From an uncultured Holophagaceae bacterium (GTDB lineage Bacteria > Acidobacteriota > Holophagae > Holophagales > Holophagaceae): a DNA stretch of 45,945 bases. The position numbers were made by a program, and so were the translations under genes. Under the pieces are notes generated by a model that was not told the DNA's origin, ran no database searches, and saw nothing but the letters and a program-made list of their open reading frames with translations. The stretch lies in contig CAIPAY010000114.1 in NCBI GenBank assembly GCA_903863195.1, positions 1-45,945 on the forward strand, in the 5' to 3' direction. Positions 33,847 to 42,548 of this stretch are shown here, piece by piece (positions within the stretch are counted from its first letter, which is position 1; every line of letters begins with the position of its first letter).

Positions 33847-33876
33847 AGGAGGAGGCTCCGGACGGGGCCTCCTCCT
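33847..33876 (-). terminator. Hairpin with T-tract between transporter and CoA-transferase
   Basis: Arms 33847-33856 and 33867-33876 are exact 10-bp reverse complements around a 10-base loop. Read leftward, the stem is followed by TTTTCT, so it fits an intrinsic terminator or attenuator. It lies between the DASS transporter stop (33898) and the CoA-transferase start (33825) and would separate or meter the two parts of the cluster. Confidence 0.6.
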
Positions 33877-33897
33877 CCCAGGAAAAGAGTAACGGTT

Positions 33898-35703
33898 CTA
33901 CCAGAGCCTGAGCACCTTCCACCAGGCGCCACCCACCACCACCCAGATGAAGATGTTCACCAGGCTGATGATGAAGCCCAGCCGCCACCAGGTGCCGATG
34001 GGCACGTAGCCGAGGCCGAACATGGCCGGGGCGGGGCCCGTGCCGTAGTGGGTCATGCTGGCGTGCAGGTTGGAGAAGAAGCAGAGCACCAGGGCGGCCA
34101 GGACCGGCGGCGCGCCCAGCGTGATGGCGACTCCGAGGAAGGCCGCATACATGGCACCCGCGTGGGCGGTCATGCTGGCGAAGAAGTAGTGGGCGTAGAA
34201 GTAGGTCAGCGCCAGCACCAGGAAACCCACCTGCCAGCTGTGCCCGGCCATGGAAGCGCCGACCACCTTGCTGAACCAGGGGATCATCCCGATCTTGTTC
34301 AGGAAGCCCGCCATCATGATCAGGCCGCCGGTCCAGATGAGCACGTCCCAGGCGTTGTGCTCGGCGAGCACGTCCGACCAGGTGAGCACCCCCGTGAGGA
34401 GCAGCAGCGCCAGGCCCAGCAGCGCGGCGGTGGTGCCGTCGATGCCGAAGCTCTTCTCGCCGATAACCCAGAGGACCAGGACGACACTGAACACGGCGAC
34501 CATGAGCCACTCGGACATGGAGGGCTTCCCCATCTCCCGGAGCTTGTCCGTGGCCATCTGGACGGCCTCGGGCGTCTCGGTGATCTCGGGCTTGTAGAGC
34601 TTGTAGAAGACGTAGGGGATCACCAGCAGCCCGGTGAGGCCGGGCACGATGGCGGCCACGAACCAGCTGTTCCAGGTGATCGTGATGCCGAAGTCCGCGG
34701 CGAACTTCTGGGTCATGGGGTTGGCGGCCATGGCCGTGAGGAACATGGCGCTGACAATGAGGTCCAAGTTGAAGCAGGTCACGGTGAGGTAGGCGCCGAT
34801 CTTGCGGGCGGTGCCGTCCTCGGGGTTGCTGCCGTAGGCCTTGGCCAGGGACCGCATGATGGGCATGATGATGCCGGCCGTGCGGGCGGTGTTGCTGGGC
34901 ACCACCGGGGCGAGCACGAACTCGGTGGCGGCGAAGCCATAGGCCAGACCCAGGGTGCGCTTGCCCAGCAGCCGCATGAAGAAGTAGGCGATGCGGGTGC
35001 CGAGGCCGGTCTTGATGAAGCCGCGGGCAAACATGAAGGCCACGATGATGAGCCAGAGGGTCTTCTCGGCAAAGCCGCTCAGGCTGTCCGTCACCGGCAG
35101 GGTGCCCGTGATGGCCGTGAGGCCCACGCCGATCATGGCGACCGCGCCCATGGGCAGCGGCCGGAGGATGATGCCGAGGATGGTGGCGACGAAGATGGCG
35201 AAGAGGTGCAGACCGCGCACCCAGTCGGACTGGCGCAGCTTCTCGGCCTCGGCCTTGGTCTTGGCGTCCGCTTCCGCCTTCACCTTGGCCTCGGCGTCAG
35301 CCTTGACCTTGGCGGCGGCTTCCAGCTTGGCCTTCGCTTCGGCCTCGGCCTGCTGCGCAGCCAGCTCCTTGGCTGAAAGCACGGGCTTCTTGGCTGCGGC
35401 TTTAGGCTCTGCGGGCTTGGCGGCGGCCTCGGATTTCACGGCAGCAGGCTTGGCCGCCTCGGCGGGCTTCCCGGCCTTGTCGGCAGGCTTGGCAGCCTTG
35501 TCACCGGGCTTGGCACCCTTGTCGCCGGGCTTGGCCGCGGCGGCCTTGGCACCGGCCGTCCCCGCGAAGAGCTTGCCGTCCGGCAGTGGTGCAACCTTGG
35601 GAAGGACGAAATAGAGGAGGCATCCGACGGCGAGGGTGGCGAGCAGGCGCCCAGGCTTGGCGCCTTCCCAGCCACTGGATTTGTTGGAGTCAGGTGGGGT
35701 CAT
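33898..35703 (-). CDS. DASS (CitT/TtdT/DiT-type) dicarboxylate transporter with Lys/Ala-rich insert
   Basis: 601 residues. From ~159 on it matches CitT/DiT-type carriers: WVRGLHLFAIFVATI, the SNT motif in APVVPSNTARTAG (~270), and a second SNLHASMTHYGTGPAP motif near 540. These transport di- or tricarboxylates across the inner membrane. The odd feature is at the N-terminus. TM1 (~18-37) is separated from the rest by ~110 residues (48-158) of Ala/Lys/Pro/Glu repeats, first KPGDKGAKPGDKA-like, then an alternating KAKLEAAAKVKADAEAK helix; ordinary relatives join these two membrane segments by a short loop. That insert should be periplasmic. The porin gene lies 21 bp upstream on the same strand, the CoA-transferase downstream. 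Confidence 0.88.
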   Translation of the reverse strand: MTPPDSNKSSGWEGAKPGRLLATLAVGCLLYFVLPKVAPLPDGKLFAGTAGAKAAAAKPGDKGAKPGDKAAKPADKAGKPAEAAKPAAVKSEAAAKPAEPKAAAKKPVLSAKELAAQQAEAEAKAKLEAAAKVKADAEAKVKAEADAKTKAEAEKLRQSDWVRGLHLFAIFVATILGIILRPLPMGAVAMIGVGLTAITGTLPVTDSLSGFAEKTLWLIIVAFMFARGFIKTGLGTRIAYFFMRLLGKRTLGLAYGFAATEFVLAPVVPSNTARTAGIIMPIMRSLAKAYGSNPEDGTARKIGAYLTVTCFNLDLIVSAMFLTAMAANPMTQKFAADFGITITWNSWFVAAIVPGLTGLLVIPYVFYKLYKPEITETPEAVQMATDKLREMGKPSMSEWLMVAVFSVVLVLWVIGEKSFGIDGTTAALLGLALLLLTGVLTWSDVLAEHNAWDVLIWTGGLIMMAGFLNKIGMIPWFSKVVGASMAGHSWQVGFLVLALTYFYAHYFFASMTAHAGAMYAAFLGVAITLGAPPVLAALVLCFFSNLHASMTHYGTGPAPAMFGLGYVPIGTWWRLGFIISLVNIFIWVVVGGAWWKVLRLW

Positions 35704-35724
35704 GGAAGTGTCCTGTCAGAGAGA

Positions 35725-37005
35725 TCAGAGGGACATGCGGAGGCCGAGGCCCAGCTCGGTCTGGGAATCCTTGGGCACACCGGTGGACAGCTTAAAGGAG
35801 TCCGTCAGCTTCATGTAGGTGAAAACGCCATAGAACTCAATGCCCTTGCGCAGGTAGTTGCGGAAGGCCGCGTAAGCGACGTTCTTGCCGCCGTTGACGT
35901 AGGCAGCGGTGCCGGCGGTGCTGGGATAGGCGAAGGCGTTGGGGATGGTGTAGACCCCGGCGGCATTCACGCCCAAGGCGGCGCTGTCCACCTTGATCAC
36001 CTGATAGCCCAGGAACCCGGCCCATGCGGGCGAGAACTGGTAGGAACCGGACAGGGTATAGGCATTGTCGGTGCGGGTCGGCTTGCCGGGGTTCTGGTCG
36101 GAGGTGTAGTGGAAGTAGCCGGCGTTGAGCTTCAGGGCCTTGGTCAGGTTGACGTTGCCGCCGAGAGACATGGACGTCTGGCTGAAGGGCGCGACGGTGG
36201 CATTGGTGGCGCCGGTGTTGTTGGCCGTGGTGTAGAAGGCGGACATGTGCCAGGTCGGGGCGTTGAAGCCGGTAGCGACCGAGGCGGTGGAGTTACGGGT
36301 GTTGTTGGAGGCTTCGTAATTCAGGTTGTAGGAGGCGCCGTAGCAGAAGCCGGCGGTGGGGGCATACTTCCAGACGATGCCCTTGTCCTGGCGGGTCCCG
36401 GCGGGGCCGCCGTTGACGGGACTGATGCTGACCGCCCCGGCGTAATAGACCAGGGACTTGAAGTTGGAGTTGTTGGTCCAGCCACCCTCGTCGTAGTTCA
36501 CTTCGGCGTGGTTGAAGGGGTCGCAGTAGATCACCGCGAAGTCGCGGGCCAGGGTGTTCTGGCGGCCGAAGGTGAGCTTGCCGAGCTTGCCGCTGATGCC
36601 GATCCAGGCGTCACGGTTGAAGAGGACGTTGGTCTTGCCCTGCTCGCCGTCGAAGAGGAAGTACTCGCTCTCCAGCTTGTAGATGACGTTCAGCCCGTCG
36701 ACGTTGGTCTTGATCGAGCCCTTGAGGCCCCAGCGGTTGCCGCTGAAGAAGGGTTCGCCCATGTCGACCTTGGAGCGGCCATCGGCCGTGACATTGCTCT
36801 TGGAGAGCAGGGTCAGGTCGATGAGGACGTAGGGGGTCAGGTACTCGGGGAAGGCGAGACTGGTGGCGCTCTCGGGCTTCTGGGCGGACTTCTTTTCCAG
36901 CTCGGCGATGCGCGCGTTCTGCTGGGCAAGCTGGACTTTGACGTCGGCGTCCTGGGCCTGGAGGGTGCCAGCGATCAGCAAGAGGGCGAGGGGTGCGAAT
37001 TTCAT
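35725..37005 (-). CDS. Outer-membrane porin
   Basis: 426 residues. The signal peptide MKFAPLALLLIAGTLQAQ is followed by a short coiled coil (LAQQNARIAELEKK) and then a beta-barrel with about sixteen amphipathic strands. It has porin-like elements such as GNRWGLKGSI, LTFGRQNTLARDF and terminal strand GLGLRMSL (last residue Leu, not the usual Phe). It resembles general/anion porins (Porin_4/OmpC-type). The ATG at 37005 was chosen because the signal peptide starts there. It probably admits the carboxylate handled by the transporter 21 bp downstream. It is divergent from the binding-protein gene with a 227-bp gap that contains the hairpin ATCGGG...CCCGAT at 37029-37046. Confidence 0.85.
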   Translation of the reverse strand: MKFAPLALLLIAGTLQAQDADVKVQLAQQNARIAELEKKSAQKPESATSLAFPEYLTPYVLIDLTLLSKSNVTADGRSKVDMGEPFFSGNRWGLKGSIKTNVDGLNVIYKLESEYFLFDGEQGKTNVLFNRDAWIGISGKLGKLTFGRQNTLARDFAVIYCDPFNHAEVNYDEGGWTNNSNFKSLVYYAGAVSISPVNGGPAGTRQDKGIVWKYAPTAGFCYGASYNLNYEASNNTRNSTASVATGFNAPTWHMSAFYTTANNTGATNATVAPFSQTSMSLGGNVNLTKALKLNAGYFHYTSDQNPGKPTRTDNAYTLSGSYQFSPAWAGFLGYQVIKVDSAALGVNAAGVYTIPNAFAYPSTAGTAAYVNGGKNVAYAAFRNYLRKGIEFYGVFTYMKLTDSFKLSTGVPKDSQTELGLGLRMSL

Positions 37006-37232
37006 GGGAGACCTCACAGAGAGGGGGGATCGGGTTGACTCCCGATGCCAAGGTTTAGGAGAGAGAGAGCTGCAGGTGTCACACGGGAGCTTGGCGGCCC
37101 AACCTTTCAGTCCCCTTTCAGCGCCCCCAGATGTGCTCTGAGTCACGCGGCAGGTACGATTCCGCGCCAGATCGACCATCCTTGGACCATCTCCAGGACG
37201 CGGCCTGCGCCGTGCCCCAGCGGGGAGTTCCC

Positions 37233-38228
37233 ATGCGCCGCGCACTCCCGATCCTCGCCCTCCCCCTGCTCTGGCTGGCCTGCCTCGTGCCCCTTCGCGC
37301 GGCGGAGCGCATCACACTCATGGTGGGTGGCGTTGAAAAGATCATCTACCTGCCTGTGGCCCTGGCCGACCAGCTGGGCTACTTCAAAGAGCAGGGCCTG
37401 GAGGTGGAGCTTCGCAGCGAGTGGTCGGGCATTCACGGGGTGGACGTGCTGCTGGTGGGCACTGTCCAGGGCGTGGTGGGCTTCTATGACCACACCGTCT
37501 ACATGCAGTCCAAGGGCAAGGCCATCACCTCCGTCATCCAGTTCTCCCAGGCCCCCGGCGAGGTGGAGCTGGTGTCCACCCGGCTGCCCCGCGTCCGCAC
37601 CATGGCGGATCTGAAGGACCAGCCCATCGGGGTCACGGGACTCGGCTCTTCGACCCAGTTCCTCTCCCGGTATCTGACCCTGTCCGCGGGCCTGAAGCCG
37701 AACCAGGTGACCATCATCCCCGTGGGCACCGGCGACAGCTTCATCGGCGCCATGGACCGCGGCACCATCGCCGCCGGCATGACCACGGAGCCCACCGCCT
37801 CGCGCCTCCTCAACAGCGGCGCGGCCCGGGTCCTGGTGGACCTGCGCACCCCCGAGGACACGGCCCGGGCCCTGGGCGGGCCCTACCCGGCCTCGTGCCT
37901 CTACATGCAGAGCGCCTGGGTGGACCGCCACAAGCCCGAGGTGCAGAAGCTGGTCAATGCGCTGGTCAAGGCGCTGCGCTACATCCAGAATCACACCGCC
38001 GCCGAGATCGCCGCCCACGTGCCCACCAGCTACTACGTCGGGGACAAGGCCACCTACGTGAAGGCCCTGGCCCGCAGCAAGGCCATCTTCATTCCGGACG
38101 GCCGGATGCCCAAGGACGGGCCTGCCAATGTGCTGCGCGTGCTGACCCGCACCGAGAAGTCCCTCCAGGGCAAGTCGATCGATCTGGGCAGCACCTACAC
38201 GCTTGAATTTGTCACTGCCGCCCACTGA
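37233..38228 (+). CDS. NMT1/THI5-like periplasmic binding protein, no ABC permease nearby
   Basis: 331 residues. A signal peptide (RRALPILALPLLWLACLVPLRA) is followed by an NMT1-type fold: VEKIIYLPVALADQLGYFKEQGL, GVVGFYDHTVYMQSKGKAI, IGVTGLGSSTQFLSRYL, GTIAAGMTTEPTA. These proteins bind small organic ions or pyrimidine/sulfonate-like ligands for ABC importers. No permease or ATPase gene is linked. Instead the TctD/TctE-like pair starts 19 bp downstream, so it may work as a ligand-binding partner for the sensor. The start at 37233 has GGGGAG upstream. Ligand unknown. Confidence 0.87.
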   Translation: MRRALPILALPLLWLACLVPLRAAERITLMVGGVEKIIYLPVALADQLGYFKEQGLEVELRSEWSGIHGVDVLLVGTVQGVVGFYDHTVYMQSKGKAITSVIQFSQAPGEVELVSTRLPRVRTMADLKDQPIGVTGLGSSTQFLSRYLTLSAGLKPNQVTIIPVGTGDSFIGAMDRGTIAAGMTTEPTASRLLNSGAARVLVDLRTPEDTARALGGPYPASCLYMQSAWVDRHKPEVQKLVNALVKALRYIQNHTAAEIAAHVPTSYYVGDKATYVKALARSKAIFIPDGRMPKDGPANVLRVLTRTEKSLQGKSIDLGSTYTLEFVTAAH

Positions 38229-38247
38229 TGCCGGAGTCCCGCCGTCC

Positions 38248-38922
38248 ATGAAGATCCTCCTCGTCGAAGACAACCGGGCACTCTCCCAGTGGCTGGCCCG
38301 CACACTGGAGGCGGACAAGTACACCGTCGAGTGTGTCTATGACGGCGCGGATGCCGATGACCTCCTCCGCACCGAGACCTATGACCTCGTGATCCTCGAC
38401 CTGGCCCTGCCGGGTCTGGACGGCCGCGAGGTGCTGCGCCGCCTCCGGGGGCGCCGCAACCCCGTGCCCGTCCTCATCCTCACGGCCTACAGTGGCACTC
38501 AGGAGCGGATCGAGGGCCTGGACACCGGCGCCGACGACTACATGGCCAAGCCCTTCGAGGTCCATGAGTTGGAGGCGCGGATGCGGGCCCTGCTGCGCCG
38601 TGCGAACCAGCAGCAGAACCCCATCCTCGCCTGTGCCTCCCTGCACTTCGACAGCAATGCCCGCATCTTCACCCTGGCCGGAGAGCCCCTGACGCTGACG
38701 CCCCGGGAGCATGCCGTGCTGGAGATGATGATGATGAAGGCCGGGAAGACCGTCAGCAAGAAGGCCCTGGCCGATAGCGTGTTTTCCATGGACGACGAGG
38801 TCTCTCCGGATGCCATCGAGATCTATGTGCACCGCTTACGCAAGAAGCTGGAACCCGGAGATGCCGTCATCGTCACCCTCCGCGGCCTCGGCTACCTGCT
38901 GAAGCCCCGCCATGAGGGCTAG
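38248..38922 (+). CDS. TctD-like OmpR/PhoB-family response regulator
   Basis: 224 residues. The receiver domain has acidic pair E7-D8, phosphoacceptor D51 in VILDLALPG, and the conserved Lys in YMAKPFE. It is followed by a winged-helix DNA-binding domain (LTPREHAVLEMMM...EIYVHRLRKKL...LRGLGYLL). This is the TctD layout. It overlaps the kinase gene by 11 bp, so the two are translationally coupled. It probably controls the divergent porin-transporter operon, by analogy with TctD systems; the binding site is not identified. Confidence 0.93.
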   Translation: MKILLVEDNRALSQWLARTLEADKYTVECVYDGADADDLLRTETYDLVILDLALPGLDGREVLRRLRGRRNPVPVLILTAYSGTQERIEGLDTGADDYMAKPFEVHELEARMRALLRRANQQQNPILACASLHFDSNARIFTLAGEPLTLTPREHAVLEMMMMKAGKTVSKKALADSVFSMDDEVSPDAIEIYVHRLRKKLEPGDAVIVTLRGLGYLLKPRHEG

Positions 38923-40303
38923 GCTCCCGCGCAGCCTCCGGGTCCGGCTCCTGCTCTGGCTGCTGGTGCCCCTGGGCGCCCTGGCCGTGGTCAACCTGCT
39001 CCTGGCCTATCGGGAGGCCCAACACACCGCGACGCGGGTCCAGGAACGGCTGCTGCTGGGCTCGGCCCGGATCATCGCCCAGCAGATCCAGTACGAGGAC
39101 GGGGTCCTGGAGGTGGCCATCCCGCCCGCGGCCCTGGAGCTGTTCCAGTCGGCTGACCAGGACCGGGTCTACTACCGCATCGCCTCCGCCAAGGGGGTGC
39201 TGCTCTCGGGCTATGCAGAGCTGCCCCCGCCACCCAGCGCGCTCCGGCCCGAGGAGTCCCTGTTCTTCAGCGCCCAGGTCCGGGACCAATCGGTCCGGGT
39301 GGTGGCCTATGCCCAGCCCATCTTTGGGTCGCCTACAGAGGGCCCAGTGGTGATCCAGGTGGCCCAGACTTACCAGGCCCATCACCGCATGGTGCAGGAG
39401 ATCTGGACCACCAGCCTGCGCCAGGAGTCCTGGATGCTGGTCCTGGCCACGGTCATCGTGGGCCTGTCCCTGCGCTGGGGCCTGAAGGAGCTGGTGCAGC
39501 TCCAGCGGAAGGTGCAGGAGAGGACGCCGGGCTCCCTCGATCACCTGGATCCCGGCCCGGTGCCGCAGGAGCTCCAGCCCCTGGTGGAGGCCATCAACGG
39601 CTATGTGAAGCGGCTGGACGACCAGATGGCGGTGCGGAGCCGGTTCATCGCCAACTCGGCCCACCAGCTCCGGACCCCCTTCGCGATCCTGCAGACCCAG
39701 GTCAACTTCGGCCTCCGGAGCCCGGACCCCGCGCACAAAGACGAGGCGCTGCGCGCCATCTTCCAGGAGGTGCGCCACGGCACCCGGCTGGTGAACCAGC
39801 TGCTGAGCCTGTCCGCCGCCGAGGCCCGGGCGCACCAGACCATGATGACTCTGGACCTCGGAACCCAGGTCCAGCGTGTCCTCGAGGAACAGGCGGCCCT
39901 GGCCCAGGCCAAGAACATTGACCTCGGCCTGGACCTCCGGACAGGCCAGACCGAGGTCCTGGCCACCTCGTCCATGCTCCACGAGCTGATCTCCAACCTG
40001 GTGGACAACGCCCTGCGCTACACCCCCGCCGATGGGGTGGTCACACTGAAGCTGGACCGGGTCGGCGCCACCCTGCTGCTCCAGGTGGAGGACAGTGGCC
40101 CCGGCATCCCGGCCGCCGACCGGACCCGGGTGTTCGAGCGCTTCTGCCGGCTTCAGACCGATGGCTCCACCGGCTCCGGGCTGGGTCTGGCCATCGTGCA
40201 GGAGATCGCCTCGGCCCTCGGCGCGGAGGTGCGGCTGGCGGACCCGGAGACCGGCCCGGGCCTGGTGGTGACGGTGGCCTTCCCTGCCCCCCGGCTGGGA
40301 TAG
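38912..40303 (+). CDS. TctE-like sensor histidine kinase
   Basis: 463 residues. An N-terminal TM (RLLLWLLVPLGALAVVNLLLA) is followed by a ~150-residue periplasmic domain of the 2CSK_N type, a second TM (SWMLVLATVIVGLSLRW), HAMP-like linker and HisKA with H251 in NSAHQLRTPFAIL. The ATPase domain shows N box LVDNALRYTP, G1 DSGPGIP and G2 GSGLGLAIV. All catalytic motifs are intact. TctE-type kinases sense tricarboxylates; with the dicarboxylate transporter and CoA-transferase next door, a carboxylate signal is a reasonable inference. The upstream binding protein may deliver the ligand. Confidence 0.93.
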   Translation: MRARLPRSLRVRLLLWLLVPLGALAVVNLLLAYREAQHTATRVQERLLLGSARIIAQQIQYEDGVLEVAIPPAALELFQSADQDRVYYRIASAKGVLLSGYAELPPPPSALRPEESLFFSAQVRDQSVRVVAYAQPIFGSPTEGPVVIQVAQTYQAHHRMVQEIWTTSLRQESWMLVLATVIVGLSLRWGLKELVQLQRKVQERTPGSLDHLDPGPVPQELQPLVEAINGYVKRLDDQMAVRSRFIANSAHQLRTPFAILQTQVNFGLRSPDPAHKDEALRAIFQEVRHGTRLVNQLLSLSAAEARAHQTMMTLDLGTQVQRVLEEQAALAQAKNIDLGLDLRTGQTEVLATSSMLHELISNLVDNALRYTPADGVVTLKLDRVGATLLLQVEDSGPGIPAADRTRVFERFCRLQTDGSTGSGLGLAIVQEIASALGAEVRLADPETGPGLVVTVAFPAPRLG

Positions 40304-40321
40304 GCACCGGGAATCGACAGC

Positions 40322-41479
40322 TCAGGCGGCAGCCGGCGCGGGCCGGCCCAGACGCAAGCTGAGCAGCAGGGCTGGCACCACCAGCATGGCGCCAAGACCC
40401 CAGCCCCAGCGGAACCCCGCCGCCTGCATCACCCAGCCGAGGCCCAGGCTACCCAGGGCCACCCCCGCGTCGAAGGCGAAGTAGAGGGCTCCCACGGCGG
40501 CGCCCCGGCGCTCGCCCTGGGCCAGGCTGATCACGTGCGTGAACATCAGCGTCTGGGTCATCCCGAACCCGGCCCCGTAAGTGAGCCCCGAGACGATGTG
40601 GCGCACCTGGTCTCCGGGCAGCGCCGCCAGCAGCGTGTTGCCGATCAGGGCGAGCGCCAGGGTTGCCGGGACCAGGCGGGCCGGACTCAGGCCACGGCCG
40701 AGCACCCCCAGCAGCAGCCGGATGCCCACCATGCCCATGGCGAAGCACGTGAGGTAGGCCGAGGGCCAGAACAGCCCGAGCCCCCGGGCTTCCTGGGCCG
40801 AGTAGGGCGCCATGGGCCCATCGCCGAAGCCGAGCAGGAAGGTGATGAGGGCCGGGAGGAGCACCCAGGACTCAGGCCAGCCAAACCCCGGCCGGGGCTC
40901 GGTGTCCACCCGCTCCCCGCCGGGCAGCTTCCGGATCATGGCGAACAGGCCCAGCAACACGACCGTGAAGGTCAGACAGATCACCCGGAACCCCACCCTG
41001 GGATAGAGCCAGACGCCCACCAGGGGCCCGATGGCCACCCCGGCCGGGGCTGCCATGCCGAAGAGGGCGAGCCCCTCGGACCGCTTCTCCAGCGCCAGGG
41101 ACCCTCCTACCCAGGCCAGCGCCCCGGTCCTCAGGGCGGACCACATCAGGCCATGGAGCGGCGCCAGCAGGAAGAAGGCCCAGCGCACAGGCAGGAAGGC
41201 GTAGGTGGCGAAGAACCCGGCGGCCGCCAGCGTCGACCAGATCAGGAGGGGCCGCTGGCCCACCCGATCGCCCAGCGGTCCCGACAGCAGGCACCCCAGG
41301 CCGGAGCCGATCCAAAAAGCCGACTGGAAGCGGCCGCTCTCCGCGATGGCTGCACCCAGGTCCCTCAGGTGGAGCGGCACCACCGGAAACAGCAGGAAGC
41401 CCGCCACAAAGGAGAGGAAGTAGAACCACCAGAGAGCCACGAAGGAAGGACCGAAGGCCCGCAGGCTGGACGAACGCAT
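40322..41479 (-). CDS. Major facilitator superfamily transporter
   Basis: 385 residues with 12 predicted hydrophobic segments. The MFS loop 2-3 motif is present (GDRVGQRPLLIW), and an interrupted internal repeat appears in the second half. A glycine-rich MAAPAGVAIGPLVGVW segment in TM5 suggests a drug/sugar exporter-type member, but the substrate is unknown. The ATG at 41479 is used; a GTG at 41500 with GGGAG upstream is a credible alternative. The gene is convergent with the TctE-like kinase (18 bp) and 53 bp downstream of the glycosyltransferase gene on the same strand. Confidence 0.85.
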   Translation of the reverse strand: MRSSSLRAFGPSFVALWWFYFLSFVAGFLLFPVVPLHLRDLGAAIAESGRFQSAFWIGSGLGCLLSGPLGDRVGQRPLLIWSTLAAAGFFATYAFLPVRWAFFLLAPLHGLMWSALRTGALAWVGGSLALEKRSEGLALFGMAAPAGVAIGPLVGVWLYPRVGFRVICLTFTVVLLGLFAMIRKLPGGERVDTEPRPGFGWPESWVLLPALITFLLGFGDGPMAPYSAQEARGLGLFWPSAYLTCFAMGMVGIRLLLGVLGRGLSPARLVPATLALALIGNTLLAALPGDQVRHIVSGLTYGAGFGMTQTLMFTHVISLAQGERRGAAVGALYFAFDAGVALGSLGLGWVMQAAGFRWGWGLGAMLVVPALLLSLRLGRPAPAAA

Positions 41480-41531
41480 GCTCTCAGTTTGCCAGGGCAC
41501 TCCCGCACCGATGGGCGGGTTGTGCCGAGGC

Positions 41532-42494
41532 TCACTTCTGCTGGTGGACCTTCCGCACCATGTAGCGCGGCCGGTCGCGCACTTCCTGGTAGATGCGGCC
41601 GATGTATTCGCCCAGCAGTCCGAAGGCGACGAACTGGCAGCCCACGAAGAAGAAGAGGATGGCGAACAGGGTGAACACGCCCTGGGCCGTGCCTTCCGGG
41701 TGCAGGAAGCGGTAGGCCACCAGGCCCAGGAACAGCAGGAACCCGATGCCCGCGGTAAAGACCCCGAACACGCTGAGCATCTGGAGGGGCAGCAGGCTGA
41801 AGCTGGTAAGCAGGTCGAACTGCAGGTTGATGAGCTTCCAGACGCCGTACTTGCTCTCGCCCGCCGCGCGCTCCGCGTGGGCCACGGGCACCTCGGTGAT
41901 GCGCCGGGCGAAGCTGTTGGCCAGGGCGGGGATGAAGCTCGACCGCTCCTTGCAGAGCAGCATGGCGTCCACCACCTCGCGGCTGTAGGCCCGCAGCATG
42001 CAGCCGTAGTCGTGGAGCTTCACGCCGGTGGTCTTGCGGGTGACGGCGTTGACGATCTTGCTGGGCATGGTGCGGAAGAAGCTGTCGTTGTCCGTGCGGC
42101 CCTGGCGCCAGCCGCCGACCACGTCGAAGCCCTCCTCCACCTTGGCCACCAGCTTGGGGATCTCCTCCGGGGGGTTCTGCAGGTCCGCGTCCAGGGTCAC
42201 GACCACCTGGCCCCGGACCTCGGCGAAGGCGCCGAAGATGGCGCTGTGCTGGCCGTAGTTCCGGTTGAACTCCACCACCCGCACCCGGGGCTCGGCCCTG
42301 GCGATGTCCACCAGCATCGGCAGGCTGCGGTCCCGACTGCCGTCATCCGTGAAGATGACCTCCCAGCTGTGGGCCGGATCCGCGAAGTGCTCGGCCAGCA
42401 CCCGGGACAGACGCTCCCACAACACGGGGATGTTCTCCTCCTCGTTGAAGATGGGGATGACGATGCTGAGGAAGGGGCTCGATTGGGGGTCCAT
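41532..42494 (-). CDS. Family 2 glycosyltransferase (ArnC/GtrB-like)
   Basis: 320 residues. GT2 catalytic motifs: IVIPIFNEEENI, DDGSRD, a DAD metal motif in LDADLQNPPEEI and a GVKLHDYGCMLRAY acceptor loop. Two C-terminal membrane hairpins (FGVFTAGIGFLLFLGLVAY, VFTLFAILFFFVGCQFVAFG) place the active site at the cytoplasmic face. ArnC/GtrB proteins transfer a sugar onto undecaprenyl phosphate for envelope glycans. Which sugar is unknown; no other ArnABCD genes are present. Confidence 0.92.
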   Translation of the reverse strand: MDPQSSPFLSIVIPIFNEEENIPVLWERLSRVLAEHFADPAHSWEVIFTDDGSRDRSLPMLVDIARAEPRVRVVEFNRNYGQHSAIFGAFAEVRGQVVVTLDADLQNPPEEIPKLVAKVEEGFDVVGGWRQGRTDNDSFFRTMPSKIVNAVTRKTTGVKLHDYGCMLRAYSREVVDAMLLCKERSSFIPALANSFARRITEVPVAHAERAAGESKYGVWKLINLQFDLLTSFSLLPLQMLSVFGVFTAGIGFLLFLGLVAYRFLHPEGTAQGVFTLFAILFFFVGCQFVAFGLLGEYIGRIYQEVRDRPRYMVRKVHQQK

Positions 42495-42548
42495 GGGTGC
42501 TCCGAGCCATCATTCTAGTAGGATCAAGACCTGTGCCTGGAGTTTGCC

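Noticed and set aside
32839..35376. 845-codon plus-strand frame opposite CoA-transferase and transporter
   Set aside because: Spans two genuine genes on the other strand and is His/Gln/Gly low-complexity; typical GC-rich antisense artefact.
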